A stretch of 64,000 nt of DNA from positions 62,001 through 126,000 of the forward strand of contig NZ_JADKYX010000019.1 in the NCBI RefSeq assembly GCF_016093545.1, in the 5' to 3' direction. Positions 7,770 to 16,064 of the stretch are shown one piece after another. The first letter of the stretch is position 1; the number at the start of each line of letters is the position of its first letter. Source of the stretch: Massilia rhizosphaerae. GTDB taxonomy: Bacteria > Pseudomonadota > Gammaproteobacteria > Burkholderiales > Burkholderiaceae_D. The notes beneath the pieces were generated by a model. That model made no database searches. It saw only the letters and a list, made by a program, of their open reading frames with translations, and was not told where the DNA came from. The translations under genes were made by a program, and so were the position numbers.

Positions 7770-8129
7770 TTACGAGCCGCGGTAGGTCGAATACGACCAC
7801 GGGCTGACGAGCAGCGGCACGTGGTAGTGGCCGGCCGCGTCGGCGATGCCGAATTCCAGCGGCACCACGTCGAGGAACGCCGGTTCCGGCAGGCTGACGC
7901 CCTTCTCGCGGAAGTACGCGGCCACGGCGAACGTCAGGCGGTAGCGGCCGGCGGCCATCGCCTCCGCGTTGAGCAGCGGACCGCCGTCGTTGCGGCCGTC
8001 GCTATTAAGGGTCAGCGTCTTGATCGTGCGCGCGGCGCCGCCGGCGTCGATCGCTTCCAGAGTCACGCGCATGCCGGCGGCCGGGCAGCCGTTCATGGTG
8101 TCGAGCACGTGGGTGCTGAGGTGTCCCAT
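7770..8129 (-). CDS. uraH: 5-hydroxyisourate hydrolase (transthyretin-related)
   Basis: A 119-aa transthyretin-like enzyme that opens the ring of 5-hydroxyisourate to give OHCU, the second step of urate breakdown. It starts MGHLSTHVLDTMNGCPAAGM, the family opening with the catalytic His in LSTHVLD, and ends with the signature C-terminal tetrapeptide YRGS. Arg and His of the active site are in the PLEFGIADAAGHYHVPLLVSPWSYSTYRGS block. The open frame runs 30 codons upstream, but ATG 8129 has an AAAGGA ribosome binding site and matches family length. It is the first gene of the minus-strand group, reading away from the GntR gene. Confidence 0.93.
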   Translation of the reverse strand: MGHLSTHVLDTMNGCPAAGMRVTLEAIDAGGAARTIKTLTLNSDGRNDGGPLLNAEAMAAGRYRLTFAVAAYFREKGVSLPEPAFLDVVPLEFGIADAAGHYHVPLLVSPWSYSTYRGS

Positions 8130-8159
8130 CTGTTTTCCTTTCTTGGAGTTGAGAAAAAT

Positions 8160-8204
8160 TGCATACACTTTGTGTTTTCTTTTTTTGGAAAAGTGTATAC
8201 ACTT
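8160..8204. promoter_or_regulatory. GntR-type operator in the divergent purine promoter region
   Basis: AAGTGTATACACTT at 8191-8204 is a perfect 14-bp palindrome built on GTATAC, lying midway between the divergent starts at 8129 and 8253. A partial copy, TGCATACACTT, lies at 8160-8170. FadR-subfamily GntR regulators bind short palindromes of the form TNGTNNNACNA/GTATAC, and the gene for such a regulator starts 49 bp away. Autoregulation plus control of both arms is the natural reading. Confidence 0.6.
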
Positions 8205-8252
8205 CAAACACGATGTCAATCACTTATTGTTCTTATCCACACTGAGGCCACC

Positions 8253-8987
8253 ATGAGCCGAGCCCGCCAACCCCTGAAGATCGTCCCCCTGACCCGCGAA
8301 GCCGATGATACGCCCGCGGCCGCGCCATCCGGCAGCGCCACGCAGCGCATCGTCGACGCCATCACCACCGCGATCGCCGAACGGCGCCTGATGCCGGGCA
8401 CCAAGCTGTCGGAGCAGAAGATCGGCGACATCTTCGAGGTGTCGCGCACCGTCGTGCGCCAGGCGTTCAACCAGTTGTCGCGCGACCGCCTCGTCGTGCT
8501 GGAGCCGGCGCGCGGCGCCTTCGTCGCCACGCCCACGGCCGAGGAAGCGAACGACGTGTTCGAGGTGCGCGCGATCCTGGAGACGGCCGTGACGAAACAG
8601 CTGTGCGCGACGATCACCGACGCCCAGATCCGGCAGCTGCGCGAGCACCTGGAGCTGGAACGCGCGGCCGTCAACAACGCCGAGGTGCCGGGCCGCACGC
8701 GACTGCTGGGCGACTTCCACCTCGTGCTGGCGCAGATGCTCGGCAACCAGGTGCTCGTGCAGATGCTGTCGGAACTGTTGACGCGCTCCTCGCTGATCGC
8801 GCTGATGCGCCAGTCGTCGCAGTCGGCGGAAGAATCGCTGGACGAGCACGTGGCCATCGTCGACGCGTTCGAGAAGCGCGACGTCAAGGCGGCCGTGCGG
8901 CTCGTCTCGAAACACCTGGCCAACGTCCAGCACAACCTGCACCTCGATCCGCAGCGCGTCGACCTGGCCGACATCCTTCACCCGTGA
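8253..8987 (+). CDS. GntR-family (FCD domain) regulator of purine catabolism
   Basis: A 244-aa FadR-type repressor. The winged helix-turn-helix occupies about residues 25-95 (IVDAITTAIAERRLMPGTKLSEQKIGDIFEVSRTVVRQAFNQL, then a basic wing ending GAFVATPT). The FCD effector domain follows (about 105-235), with the Asp/His metal-type ligands typical of the fold (DFHLVLAQ; DEHVAIVDAFEKRD). It is the first plus-strand gene, 16 bp ahead of the allantoinase gene, and faces the HIU hydrolase gene across a GTATAC palindrome. A purine intermediate is the likely inducer, but the ligand is not readable. ATG 8253 chosen; the frame stays open upstream but that part is out-of-frame shadow of the neighbour. 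Confidence 0.88.
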   Translation: MSRARQPLKIVPLTREADDTPAAAPSGSATQRIVDAITTAIAERRLMPGTKLSEQKIGDIFEVSRTVVRQAFNQLSRDRLVVLEPARGAFVATPTAEEANDVFEVRAILETAVTKQLCATITDAQIRQLREHLELERAAVNNAEVPGRTRLLGDFHLVLAQMLGNQVLVQMLSELLTRSSLIALMRQSSQSAEESLDEHVAIVDAFEKRDVKAAVRLVSKHLANVQHNLHLDPQRVDLADILHP

Positions 8988-9003
8988 ACCCGAACGAGCA
9001 ACC

Positions 9004-9948
9004 ATGACCACACCCTATCCACGCGACCTCGCCGGCTACGGCCGCGAGCAACCGTACGCCGACTGGCCGGGCCGGGCCCGCGTCGCCGTGCAATTCGTCC
9101 TGAACTACGAAGAAGGCGGCGAGAACAGCGTGCTGCACGGCGACGCCGGCAGCGAGCAATTCCTGTCCGAGATGTTCAACCCGGCGTCCTTCCCCGCCCG
9201 CCACCTGTCAATGGAGAGCATCTACGAATACGGCTCGCGCGTGGGCGTCTGGCGCATCCTGCGCGAATTCGAGAAGCGCGGCCTGCCGCTGACGATCTTC
9301 GGCGTCGGCATGGCCCTCGAGCGCAGCCCCGACGTGACGGCCGCGTTCAAGGAACTGGGGCACGAGATCGCCTGCCACGGCTGGCGCTGGATCAGCTACC
9401 AGAACGTCGACGAAGCGACGGAACGCGCCGACATGGCGCGCGGCATGGACGCCATCGAACGCCTGACGGGCGAACGGGCGCTGGGCTGGTACACGGGCCG
9501 CGACAGCCCCAACACGCGCCGCCTCGTCGCCGACTACGGCGGCTTCGAATACGACAGCGACTACTACGGCGACGACCTGCCGTTCTGGCTCAAGGTGCGC
9601 AAGACGGACGGCACGCAGGCGCCGCAACTGGTCGTGCCCTACACGCTGGACGCGAACGACATGCGCTTCGCCCTGCCCCAGGGCTTCTCGCACGGCGACC
9701 CGTTCCTCGCCTACCTGCGCGACGCATTCGACGTCCACTACCAGGAAGGCGGCGAGCGCCCGTCGGTCATGAGCATCGGCATGCACTGCCGCCTGCTGGG
9801 ACGCCCGGGGCGCTTCCGTGCGCTGCAGCGCTTCCTCGACTACATCGAACAGCACGACCGCGTGTGGGTCACGCGCCGCATCGATATCGCGCGCCACTGG
9901 AAGAGCGCGCATCCCTACAACCCCGACACCGCATTCGCGTGGGAGTAA
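9004..9948 (+). CDS. puuE: PuuE-type allantoinase
   Basis: A 314-aa protein of the polysaccharide-deacetylase fold that hydrolyses allantoin to allantoate without the binuclear metal centre of classical allantoinases. Family landmarks are present: the N-terminus YPRDLAGYGREQPYADWP, VAVQFVLNYEEGGENSVLHGD, LGHEIACHGWRWI and TGRDSPNTRRLVADYGGFEYDSDYYGDDLPFW, followed by the SIGMHCRLLGRPGR block. Length matches the family. It lies in the operon with the downstream enzyme fusion (8 bp gap), so allantoin produced by UraD would pass straight to it. No second allantoinase gene is in the window. Confidence 0.92.
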   Translation: MTTPYPRDLAGYGREQPYADWPGRARVAVQFVLNYEEGGENSVLHGDAGSEQFLSEMFNPASFPARHLSMESIYEYGSRVGVWRILREFEKRGLPLTIFGVGMALERSPDVTAAFKELGHEIACHGWRWISYQNVDEATERADMARGMDAIERLTGERALGWYTGRDSPNTRRLVADYGGFEYDSDYYGDDLPFWLKVRKTDGTQAPQLVVPYTLDANDMRFALPQGFSHGDPFLAYLRDAFDVHYQEGGERPSVMSIGMHCRLLGRPGRFRALQRFLDYIEQHDRVWVTRRIDIARHWKSAHPYNPDTAFAWE

Positions 9949-9956
9949 GACGACAA

Positions 9957-11729
9957 ATGCTGACCTTGGAGACACTCAACGGCGCCGACGAGGCGCAGTT
10001 CACTGCGCTGCTCGACGGCGTGTACGAACACTCGCCGTGGATCGCAAGCCGCGCCTGGGCCAAGCGCCCGTTCGCGACCCTGGCGCAACTCAAGCGCGGC
10101 CTCGTGGAAGCCGTGCGCGACTCTTCGCGCGACGAACGACTGGGCCTGATCCGCGCCCACCCGGAACTGGCGGGCAAGGCGATGGTGGCGAAGTCGCTGA
10201 CGGCGGAATCGACGAATGAACAGAACAAGGCCGGCCTGACGAATTGCACGCCGGCGGAATTCGCGACGATCCAGCGGCTGAACGCGGACTACAACGCCAA
10301 GTTCGGCTTCCCGTTCATCCTCGCCGTGCGCGGCCCGCGCGGCCTGGGCCTTCCAAAGGCCGAGATCATCGCCACGTTCGCGAGACGCCTCGCGAACGGG
10401 CCGGACTTCGAATTCGCCGAGGCCCTGCGCAACATCCACCGCATCGCCGAGATCCGCCTGGACGACAAGTTCGGCCAGGAGCCCGTCCTCGGCAACCTCG
10501 TGTGGGACTGGCACGAACAGCTCGCCGTCCACAGCGAACCGGGTTACGCCGAACGCGGCGAGTTGTGCGTGACGTACCTGACTGACGCGCACCGCGCCAC
10601 GGCCTTTCAACTGGCGCAGTGGATGCGCGCGGACTGCGGCTTCGACGAGGTCACCATCGACGCCGTCGGCAACGTCGTCGGCGTCTATCACGGCGCCGAG
10701 CCGGCCGCGCGGCGCCTGTTGACCGGATCGCACTACGACACCGTGCGCAACGGCGGCAAGTACGACGGCCGCCTGGGCATCCTCGTGCCGATGGCATGCG
10801 TGCGCGAACTGCACCGCCAGGGCAAGCGCCTGGCCTACGGCATCGAAGTGGTCGGCTTCGCGGAAGAGGAAGGCCAGCGTTATAAAGCCGTGTTCCTCGG
10901 CTCGGGCGCGCTGTGCGGCGCGTTCGATCCGGCCTGGCTCGCCCAGACGGACGCGGACGGCATCACGATGCGCGACGCCATCCAGCACGCCGGCCTGGAC
11001 GTCGCCGACATCGCGGCGTTGAAACGCGATCCGGCCAGGTATCTCGGCTTCGTCGAGACGCACATCGAACAAGGTCCGGTCCTGAACGACCTCGACCTGC
11101 CGCTGGGCGTGGTGTCGTCGATCAACGGCAGCGTGCGATTCGTGGGCGAGATCGTCGGCGTCGCCAGCCACGCCGGCACGACGCCCATGACGATGCGCCG
11201 CGACGCGGCGGCGGCCGCCGCCGAACTGGTGCTGTTCGCGGAAAAGCGGGGCGGCGCGGTGGCCGACCTCGTCGCCACCGTCGGCATGCTGGAAGTGCCC
11301 AACGGTTCCATCAACGTCGTGCCGGGCCGCTGCCGCTTCTCACTGGACGTGCGCGCGACGACGAACGCCGTGCGCGACGCCGCGGCCGCCGACATCCAGG
11401 CCGAACTGGCCGCGATCTGCGCGCGCCGCGGCCTACAGTACACGCTCGAAGAAACGATGCGCGCCGCCGCCGCGCCCTGCGCCGACGCCTGGCGCCAGCG
11501 CTGGGAACGGGCCGTCGAGTCGCTGGGTCTCCCGGTGTTCCGCATGCCCAGCGGCGCCGGCCACGACGCCATGAAACTCCACGACATCCTGCCGCAGGCC
11601 ATGCTGTTCCTGCGCGGGCTGAACGCGGGCATCAGCCACAACCCGCTCGAATCCATCACCAACGACGACGCCGACCTGTGCGTCCAGGCCTTCCAGGCCC
11701 TTCTCGACCAACTTGCCACGGACCTCTGA
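9957..11729 (+). CDS. Bifunctional OHCU decarboxylase / allantoate amidohydrolase
   Basis: A 590-aa fusion of two purine enzymes. Residues 1-165 are UraD: AHPELAGKAM and LNADYNAKFGFPFILAVRG are its active-site blocks, converting OHCU to S-allantoin. Residues about 180-590 are an M20-family AllC/HyuC amidohydrolase: GSHYDTVRNGGKYDGRLG (metal His and Asp), EEEGQRY, ETHIEQGP, GVASHAGTTPMTMRRDAAAAA (dimer domain) and SGAGHDAM. That half releases ammonia and carbamate from allantoate. The fused reactions are not consecutive: PuuE, encoded immediately upstream, acts between them. ATG 9957 starts the UraD domain; its ribosome site is weak, so coupling to puuE termination is possible. The next gene begins one base after the stop. 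Confidence 0.9.
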   Translation: MLTLETLNGADEAQFTALLDGVYEHSPWIASRAWAKRPFATLAQLKRGLVEAVRDSSRDERLGLIRAHPELAGKAMVAKSLTAESTNEQNKAGLTNCTPAEFATIQRLNADYNAKFGFPFILAVRGPRGLGLPKAEIIATFARRLANGPDFEFAEALRNIHRIAEIRLDDKFGQEPVLGNLVWDWHEQLAVHSEPGYAERGELCVTYLTDAHRATAFQLAQWMRADCGFDEVTIDAVGNVVGVYHGAEPAARRLLTGSHYDTVRNGGKYDGRLGILVPMACVRELHRQGKRLAYGIEVVGFAEEEGQRYKAVFLGSGALCGAFDPAWLAQTDADGITMRDAIQHAGLDVADIAALKRDPARYLGFVETHIEQGPVLNDLDLPLGVVSSINGSVRFVGEIVGVASHAGTTPMTMRRDAAAAAAELVLFAEKRGGAVADLVATVGMLEVPNGSINVVPGRCRFSLDVRATTNAVRDAAAADIQAELAAICARRGLQYTLEETMRAAAAPCADAWRQRWERAVESLGLPVFRMPSGAGHDAMKLHDILPQAMLFLRGLNAGISHNPLESITNDDADLCVQAFQALLDQLATDL

Positions 11730-11730
11730 C

Positions 11731-12981
11731 ATGACCACGACGAACGACAACACCGCGACCACGCCCTACGACGCGCTGGACGCCTGGATCGACGCCCACT
11801 TCGACGAGGAGGTGCGCTTCCTGCAGGAGCTCGTGCGCGTACCGACCGACACCCCGCCCGGCAACAACGCGCCGCACGCCGAACGCACGGCCGACCTGCT
11901 GCGCGCCTTCGGCTTCGACGCTGAACAACACGCGGTGCCGGCGCCGACCGTGCACGCCGCCGGCCTGGAGACGATCACGAACCTGATCGTGCGCCGCAAA
12001 TACGGTCCGGGCCGCACCGTCGCGATGAACGCGCACGGCGACGTGGTGCCGCCGGGCGACGGCTGGACGCACGATCCGTACGGCGGCGAAGTCGAGGGCG
12101 GCCAGTTGTTCGGCCGCGCCTCCGCCGTCAGCAAATGCGATTTCGCCACCTTCACGTTCGCCACGCGCGCGCTGGAAGCGCTGGGCGCCCCGCTCAAGGG
12201 CGGCATCGAACTGTATTTCACGTACGACGAGGAATTCGGCGGCGAACTGGGTCCGGGCTGGCTGCTGCAGCAAGGCCTCGTCAAGCCGGACCTCCTGATC
12301 GCGGCGGGCTTCAGCTACCAGGTCGTCACGGCGCACAACGGCTGCCTGCAGATGGAAGTGACGGTCAACGGCAAGATGGGCCACGCCGCCGTGCCGGAGA
12401 CCGGCGTCGACGCGCTGCAGGCCGCGACCCGCATCCTCGTCGCGCTGTACGACCAGAACACGCAGTACAAACAGGTGAAGAGCCAGGTCAAGGGCATCAA
12501 CCACCCGTACCTCAACGTGGGCCTGATCGAGGGCGGCACCAACACGAACGTCGTGCCGGGCAAGGTCGTGCTGAAGCTCGACCGCCGCATGATCCCGGAA
12601 GAGAATCCGGCCGAAGTGGAAGCGACGATCCGCAAGGTGATCCAGGACGCCGTGGCCGACTGCCCGGGCATCACCGTCGAGATCAAGCGCCTGCTGCTGG
12701 CCAACGCGCTGCAGCCGCTGCCCGGCAACAAGCCCCTCGTCGACGCCCTGTCGCGCCACGCCACCAACGTCTTTGGCGAGGAGATCGGCGCCGCCGGCAC
12801 GCCGCTGTACACGGACGCGCGCCTGTTCGGCGAAGCGGGCGTGCCGGCCGTGCTGTACGGCTGCGGCCCGCGCACCGTCGGCGAAAGCAATGCCAAGCGC
12901 GCCGACGAGCACATCGATCTGGACGACCTGCGCCGCGCCACCAAGGTCGTCGCGCGCACGCTGTTCGACCTGCTCGACTGA
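11731..12981 (+). CDS. M20-family amidohydrolase/peptidase with atypical metal motif
   Basis: A 416-aa M20 (ArgE/DapE/CPG2-like) zinc hydrolase. The first ligand block is NAHGDVVPPGDGWTHDPYGG and the catalytic pair is YDEEFGG. At the place where most relatives have the bridging-metal Asp in GRGAxDMKG, this protein reads GRASAVSKCDFAT, so the Asp is displaced. The dimerisation domain (GHAAVPETGVDAL) is normal. It is the last gene of the purine plus-strand operon, 1 bp after the UraD-AllC stop. Possible roles are cleavage of a ureido or carbamoyl intermediate (such as ureidoglycolate) or of an unrelated dipeptide; the sequence does not decide. Confidence 0.8.
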   Translation: MTTTNDNTATTPYDALDAWIDAHFDEEVRFLQELVRVPTDTPPGNNAPHAERTADLLRAFGFDAEQHAVPAPTVHAAGLETITNLIVRRKYGPGRTVAMNAHGDVVPPGDGWTHDPYGGEVEGGQLFGRASAVSKCDFATFTFATRALEALGAPLKGGIELYFTYDEEFGGELGPGWLLQQGLVKPDLLIAAGFSYQVVTAHNGCLQMEVTVNGKMGHAAVPETGVDALQAATRILVALYDQNTQYKQVKSQVKGINHPYLNVGLIEGGTNTNVVPGKVVLKLDRRMIPEENPAEVEATIRKVIQDAVADCPGITVEIKRLLLANALQPLPGNKPLVDALSRHATNVFGEEIGAAGTPLYTDARLFGEAGVPAVLYGCGPRTVGESNAKRADEHIDLDDLRRATKVVARTLFDLLD

Positions 12982-12989
12982 GCGGTCGC

Positions 12990-13015
12990 GGGGTGGGCGC
13001 GGCGCCGTCCACCCC
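12990..13015. terminator. Hairpin between convergent genes
   Basis: GGGGTGG (12990-12996) pairs with CCACCCC (13009-13015) around a GC-rich loop, in the 39-bp gap between the M20 gene and the convergent membrane gene. Without a T run on either side it is only a terminator-like stem, but its location suits a bidirectional transcription stop. Confidence 0.35.
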
Positions 13016-13020
13016 ACGGT

Positions 13021-13623
13021 TCAGCTGGATGCCACTACGCCGAAGGTCCGCAGATAGGTGGCGGGAATCGCGACCGGAACCATCGCCCCCATCAGCACGG
13101 CCACGATCAGCGCCGCGACGACGATGCCGGCCCCGGACATCCACGCGACGAGGGCCTGCCCCCGCCGCAGCGCGCAACCGACGTGGACGAACAGCGCGGC
13201 GACGGCGAGAAAATAATAGGGCGCGAAGAACAGCACGAACGGCCACACGTGCAGCCCTGCCGCCGCGAAATAGAAATTCGTATCGAGCCCGCCGATGGCG
13301 CGGCCCGCCAGCATGGCCGTCACATGGATGACCAGGAACAGTGCCAGATACGCGCCCGATCCCGCCTGCAGCCAGGCGAGCGCGCCCCGCCGCCGGTGCC
13401 GCCCCGTCCACACCATGCGCAGGCCGCTCAGCGCCTGCAGCACGACGCCGAGCAGCAGCACGGTTTCCACGACCGGCTGCCGGTACACACGCCGCGCCCG
13501 CTCCATGAACTGCACATGCGCCTCGACGCCGCCCAACGCCGCCAGGTGGTTCGCGATGTGCACCGCCAGGAACACGGCCAGCACACCGGCCGCGGCCCGG
13601 TGCAGCCTGCGCGGCGCATTCAT
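13021..13623 (-). CDS. Five-helix membrane protein resembling a heme-b quinone-type subunit
   Basis: A 200-aa integral membrane protein with five predicted helices. Histidines occur at helix positions typical of di-heme cytochrome b subunits of the succinate dehydrogenase/fumarate reductase superfamily: LHRAAAGVLAVFLAVHIANH, LVIHVTAML and LFVHVGCALR. It could thus carry heme b and exchange electrons with quinones. Its start overlaps the stop of the P450 gene as ATGA (13623-13620), which implies joint synthesis, so a role as membrane electron donor or anchor for the P450 is an attractive inference. No flavoprotein or iron-sulfur partner is adjacent, and the family assignment is by pattern only. 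Confidence 0.6.
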   Translation of the reverse strand: MNAPRRLHRAAAGVLAVFLAVHIANHLAALGGVEAHVQFMERARRVYRQPVVETVLLLGVVLQALSGLRMVWTGRHRRRGALAWLQAGSGAYLALFLVIHVTAMLAGRAIGGLDTNFYFAAAGLHVWPFVLFFAPYYFLAVAALFVHVGCALRRGQALVAWMSGAGIVVAALIVAVLMGAMVPVAIPATYLRTFGVVASS

Positions 13624-15047
13624 CGCGTGCGCGCCGTCAGCCGCAACGCCAGCGGCGTGGCCGGCCGCAGGGTGATGTTGAAGACGGGCCGTGGCGGCGC
13701 CATCCCCGCCGGCACCTCGACGGTGTACCGCTGCAGGAACATCGCGGCGAGCAGCGTCATTTCGGCCAACGCCAGATGCTGCCCCAGGCACACGCGCGGT
13801 CCGGTCCCGAACGGCATGAAGGCGCCGCGCGGGATCGGCGGCGCGCCGTGCGCGAACCGCTCCGGCCGGAACGCCTGCGGTTCCGGGAACCAGCGCGCGT
13901 CGTGGTGCATCAGGTGCACGGGAATCGCGAAGATCGTGCGGGCCGGCAGCTGCCAGCCGCCCAGTGTGATCGGGCGCAGCGCGCGCCGCGAGAGCAGCGC
14001 CGGCACGGCCGGGTACAGGCGCAGCGTCTCCTGCAGGGTGCGTCCCAGGTAGTCCAGCGCCGGCAGGTCCGCCGCCGTGGGCGCCCTGCCCTGCAGCACG
14101 GCGTCGACCTCGGCGCGCGCGGCCGCTTGCGCATCCGGGTGCGCCGCCATGCACCACGACCACCACGTGAGCGTCGCGGCCGTCGTCTCGTGGCCGGCCA
14201 GGAACGCCGTCATGCACTCGTCGCGCACGGCCTCGAGCGGCCACGCCGCCGGATCCTCCCGGTGCAGCACCAGGAGGCGCGTGAGCAGGTCCTGGGGCCA
14301 GTCCGACGGCGCCATCCGCATGCGGGCCTGCATCTGGCCGTCGATCAGGCGGTTCAGCGTGGCGAGCGCCCGGCGCTTCCTGCGTTTCCACGGCATCCAG
14401 TCCGGCCAGCTGGCGGGCCAATACAGTTCGGCGTTCCCCGCGACGGTCACGTCGTGCACGGCCTGCTCGGCCGCGCGCGCGTCGGCCGCGATCCCGCTGG
14501 AGAACGTCATCCGCATGATCACGTCCATGCCCAGCGACGTGAACGCGCTCTCGATCGGCCACGCCGCATCAGTCGTCGGCCACTGCGCGAACGCGGCATC
14601 GGCGGCGGCGGCCATCGCGGGCACGAAGGCCTGGACGGCCTTGGGCGTGAACGCGGGCTGCAGCGCCTGGCGCTTCGTGCGCCACGCGGCGCCCTCGGAG
14701 GTCAATGTGCTGTGCCCGTGCAGTTGCGCGAACACGGCGATGCCGCGTTCCCAGCGGATCAGGGCGTCGTGATGGTCGACGAGCAGCTCGCGCACCAGTT
14801 GCGGATCGGAGACGATGACCTGGTGCTCGGGCCAGATGGGCAGGTGCACCAGGTCGCCGTAGTCGCGCTGCCAGCCGGACCAGGCGCCGAGCAGGTCGCT
14901 CGACATCTGGAGCAGGAAGCGCCAGCCCGTCAGGCCGGCCGGCGGTCCGGGCGGCCATGTGCCGGGTGGATGAGAAACCGCCGCGGTGCTCGCCGCGCCG
15001 GCGTGGAAGGGGCAGGATGGGGGCGTGGTCGTTTTCATGGCATCCAT
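13620..15047 (-). CDS. Cytochrome P450 monooxygenase
   Basis: A soluble bacterial P450 of about 475 aa. All core motifs are present: the I-helix FLAGHETTAATLTWW (oxygen-activating A/G-G-x-E-T), the K-helix ETLRLYP (ExxR), the PERF region (FRPERFAHG) and the heme-ligand loop FMPFGTGPRVCLGQ with Cys near residue 420. It resembles CYP102-heme-domain or CYP4-like fatty-acid/terpenoid hydroxylases, but has no fused reductase. ATG 15047 and ATG 15038 are both possible; neither has a strong ribosome site. It is followed with ATGA overlap by the five-helix heme-like protein and faced by an AraC regulator 86 bp upstream. The substrate cannot be read. Confidence 0.92.
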   Translation of the reverse strand: MDAMKTTTPPSCPFHAGAASTAAVSHPPGTWPPGPPAGLTGWRFLLQMSSDLLGAWSGWQRDYGDLVHLPIWPEHQVIVSDPQLVRELLVDHHDALIRWERGIAVFAQLHGHSTLTSEGAAWRTKRQALQPAFTPKAVQAFVPAMAAAADAAFAQWPTTDAAWPIESAFTSLGMDVIMRMTFSSGIAADARAAEQAVHDVTVAGNAELYWPASWPDWMPWKRRKRRALATLNRLIDGQMQARMRMAPSDWPQDLLTRLLVLHREDPAAWPLEAVRDECMTAFLAGHETTAATLTWWSWCMAAHPDAQAAARAEVDAVLQGRAPTAADLPALDYLGRTLQETLRLYPAVPALLSRRALRPITLGGWQLPARTIFAIPVHLMHHDARWFPEPQAFRPERFAHGAPPIPRGAFMPFGTGPRVCLGQHLALAEMTLLAAMFLQRYTVEVPAGMAPPRPVFNITLRPATPLALRLTARTR

Positions 15048-15096
15048 TCTAGATCCGCGGTGCGGCGCGGTATTGAACGGAAACGACATGGACAGA

Positions 15097-15127
15097 CATG
15101 GTTGCATGGTTGCATGGTTGCTATACT
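15097..15127 (+). promoter_or_regulatory. Triple 8-bp repeat and -10 element in the P450/AraC promoter gap
   Basis: CATGGTTG is repeated three times head to tail at 15097-15120. It is followed at once by CTATACTT, which contains a TATACT -10 hexamer (15122-15127). A start of transcription 6-7 nt downstream would fall on the ATG at 15134, so the AraC gene may be leaderless. The repeats could be activator half-sites, since AraC-type proteins bind direct repeats. Confidence 0.4.
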
Positions 15128-15133
15128 TGCGCG

Positions 15134-16060
15134 ATGATGCCGATCCAGTCCCTCTCCTGCCCCGATCCCCTTGCGCGCGCGCCGCGCATCGCCGCGCCGT
15201 CCGGACGAACCACCGACTGGCTGCGCCTGGCGCCGCCTTCGCTGCAGGGTGCGCTCGTCGCGCTGGCCGGGCGCGACACGCGCGCCCTGGATCTCGACGC
15301 GGCCCAGCGCCTGTCGCACTTCCCATCGTCGCCGCTGGTCACCCTGTCATGGTTTCGCGACGCCGACGTCGGCTGCATCGGCCACGGCCCCCATGGGCCG
15401 GAATGGCAATCGTTCGGCGCCCAGTGCGTCGTCTCCGGCACGCAGGCGCATCCCTGCACGAGCTGGGCGCCGACGACGGGACACGGCTGCATGGCGTTCT
15501 TCCGTGCCGACGCCGCGCAGGCCTTGTTCGGGCTCGATCTCGGACGGATCCAGGACCGCTTCGTGCCCGCGGCCGACGTCATGGACGCCACGTGGGCGCC
15601 GCTCTGGAACGCGCTGCGCGCGAGCGCGGACGCCGACTTGATGGGCGTGCTGGAGCATCACCTCGCGCGCCGCTGGCAGGCGCTGCGCGGCCGCGATTCG
15701 GACCAGCCCTCGCTGCGCCAGCTCGGCCGGTACTGGGTCGACCGGCTCGCATGGCAGGCGCACGAATGGCGGCGCGAACACAGTCCGCGCCACGTCGAGC
15801 GCCGCATCAAATCGTTCAGCGGCCGCTCGCTGCGCGAGTGGCAGGCCATCGTACGCACCGAAGGCCTGTTCTTCGCCGCGCGCGACCGCCACGAGGCGGG
15901 CCAGCCGGTCGACTGGGCCGCCATGGCGCTGGACGAAGGCTTTGCCGACCAGGCCCACATGACGCGGGCCGTGCGCCGCATCACGGGCTTCGCGCCGGCC
16001 GAATTCGCGCGCCGCTTCGTCGAGGACGAGTCGTTCTGGATGTACCGCCTGTGGGTGTGA
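15134..16060 (+). CDS. AraC-family transcriptional regulator
   Basis: A 308-aa regulator. The C-terminal part (about 195-300) is an AraC/XylS helix-turn-helix region: SPRHVERRIKSFSGRSLREWQAIVRTE, then MALDEGFADQAHMTRAVRRITGFAPAEFARRF, the conserved second helix-turn-helix with the GFADQxHxxRxxRxxxGxxPxxF pattern. The N-terminal two-thirds is a sensor region with no recognised ligand motif. It diverges from the P450 operon and probably controls it. Start is ATG 15134 or 15137; no Shine-Dalgarno is visible. A further in-frame ATG at 15098 lies inside the 8-bp repeats and is less likely. Confidence 0.85.
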   Translation: MMPIQSLSCPDPLARAPRIAAPSGRTTDWLRLAPPSLQGALVALAGRDTRALDLDAAQRLSHFPSSPLVTLSWFRDADVGCIGHGPHGPEWQSFGAQCVVSGTQAHPCTSWAPTTGHGCMAFFRADAAQALFGLDLGRIQDRFVPAADVMDATWAPLWNALRASADADLMGVLEHHLARRWQALRGRDSDQPSLRQLGRYWVDRLAWQAHEWRREHSPRHVERRIKSFSGRSLREWQAIVRTEGLFFAARDRHEAGQPVDWAAMALDEGFADQAHMTRAVRRITGFAPAEFARRFVEDESFWMYRLWV

Positions 16061-16064
16061 AGCT

